From assembly GCA_910578825.1 (NCBI GenBank), contig CAJTSB010000029.1, positions 1 to 32,119 on the forward strand: a stretch of DNA of 32,119 bases. The letters run 5' to 3'. Below the pieces are notes generated by a model, which was given only the letters and a program-made list of their open reading frames with translations, did not search any database and was not told where the DNA came from. Shown one piece after another: positions 32,111 to 32,119 of the stretch (position 1 is the stretch's first letter; each line of letters starts with the position of its first letter). Position numbers and translations under genes: made by a program. This stretch comes from an uncultured Lachnospiraceae bacterium. GTDB lineage: Bacteria; Bacillota; Clostridia; Lachnospirales; Lachnospiraceae.

Positions 32111-32119
32111 AAAATGCAT

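Larger units (their letters stand above)
31822..32119. other. non-coding region upstream of the GH43 gene
   Basis: AT-rich and without a credible ORF. It should hold the GH43 promoter. A weak minus-strand TTGTAT-18-TAATAA pair lies near 31885-31915, but I do not trust it. The outer part holds two hairpins, at 32044-32076 and 32085-32110. Confidence 0.6.

Overview
The window looks like chromosomal DNA of a gut Firmicute of the Lachnospiraceae type. The signs are a YlmC/YmxH-type sporulation protein, a GlpP antiterminator, strong AGGAGG ribosome binding sites, TTGNNN-17-TATAAT promoters, a dnaE-pfkA neighbourhood and a very large GH43 plant-polysaccharide enzyme with BspA-like repeats. I see no rRNA, tRNA, CRISPR array, insertion sequence or prophage. 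Almost all genes lie on the minus strand. Only three good genes are on the plus strand: a Cys-repeat peptide, a CPBP protease and a BIG2 protein. Family assignments rest on motifs read by eye.

Layout. (a) 1-3691, minus: a CUT1 carbohydrate ABC transporter (binding lipoprotein, two permeases) followed by the start of malQ, so probably maltodextrin import and processing. (b) 3876-4136: a small YlmC/YmxH-like protein. (c) 4219-10535, minus: a complete glycerol operon in the order glpP, glpK, glpF, a GlpA/GlpO-like FAD enzyme, an NAD/FAD oxidoreductase and a small Cys-rich DUF1667 protein. A perfect intrinsic terminator lies in front of glpP and is a plausible target of GlpP antitermination. (d) 10878-12212, minus: ahpC followed by a stand-alone AhpF N-terminal-like redox protein. 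(e) 12365-12562, plus: a 65-residue acidic protein with two tandem Cys repeats, driven by a promoter back to back with that of ahpC. (f) 12608-18344, minus: dnaE, pfkA, a TrmH/SpoU methyltransferase and an unknown 86-residue protein. (g) 18413-20644, minus: a polar amino acid ABC transporter. (h) 20833-21747, plus: a CPBP membrane protease. (i) 21843-24879, minus: xylulokinase and a fucose/arabinose-isomerase-like enzyme. (j) 25059-26069, plus: a secreted four-domain BIG2 protein. (k) 26227-31821, minus: a secreted 1864-residue double-GH43 enzyme.

How the genes fit together. Glycerol enters through GlpF, is phosphorylated by GlpK and oxidised by the flavoprotein trio, with GlpP as the likely glycerol-3-phosphate sensor. 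The GH43 enzyme could release xylose and arabinose from arabinoxylan outside the cell, and the isomerase/kinase pair could feed a pentose into the pentose phosphate pathway. Glycolysis is represented by pfkA.

The less ordinary material is: the two-repeat Cys peptide with CX3D motifs; a structured dispersed repeat present twice between a stop codon and the next ribosome binding site, with a fragment that acts as the ribosome binding site of another gene; a three-way-junction element in the glp operon; and the GH43 protein, in which two carbohydrate-binding modules appear to be inserted into its beta-sandwich domain.
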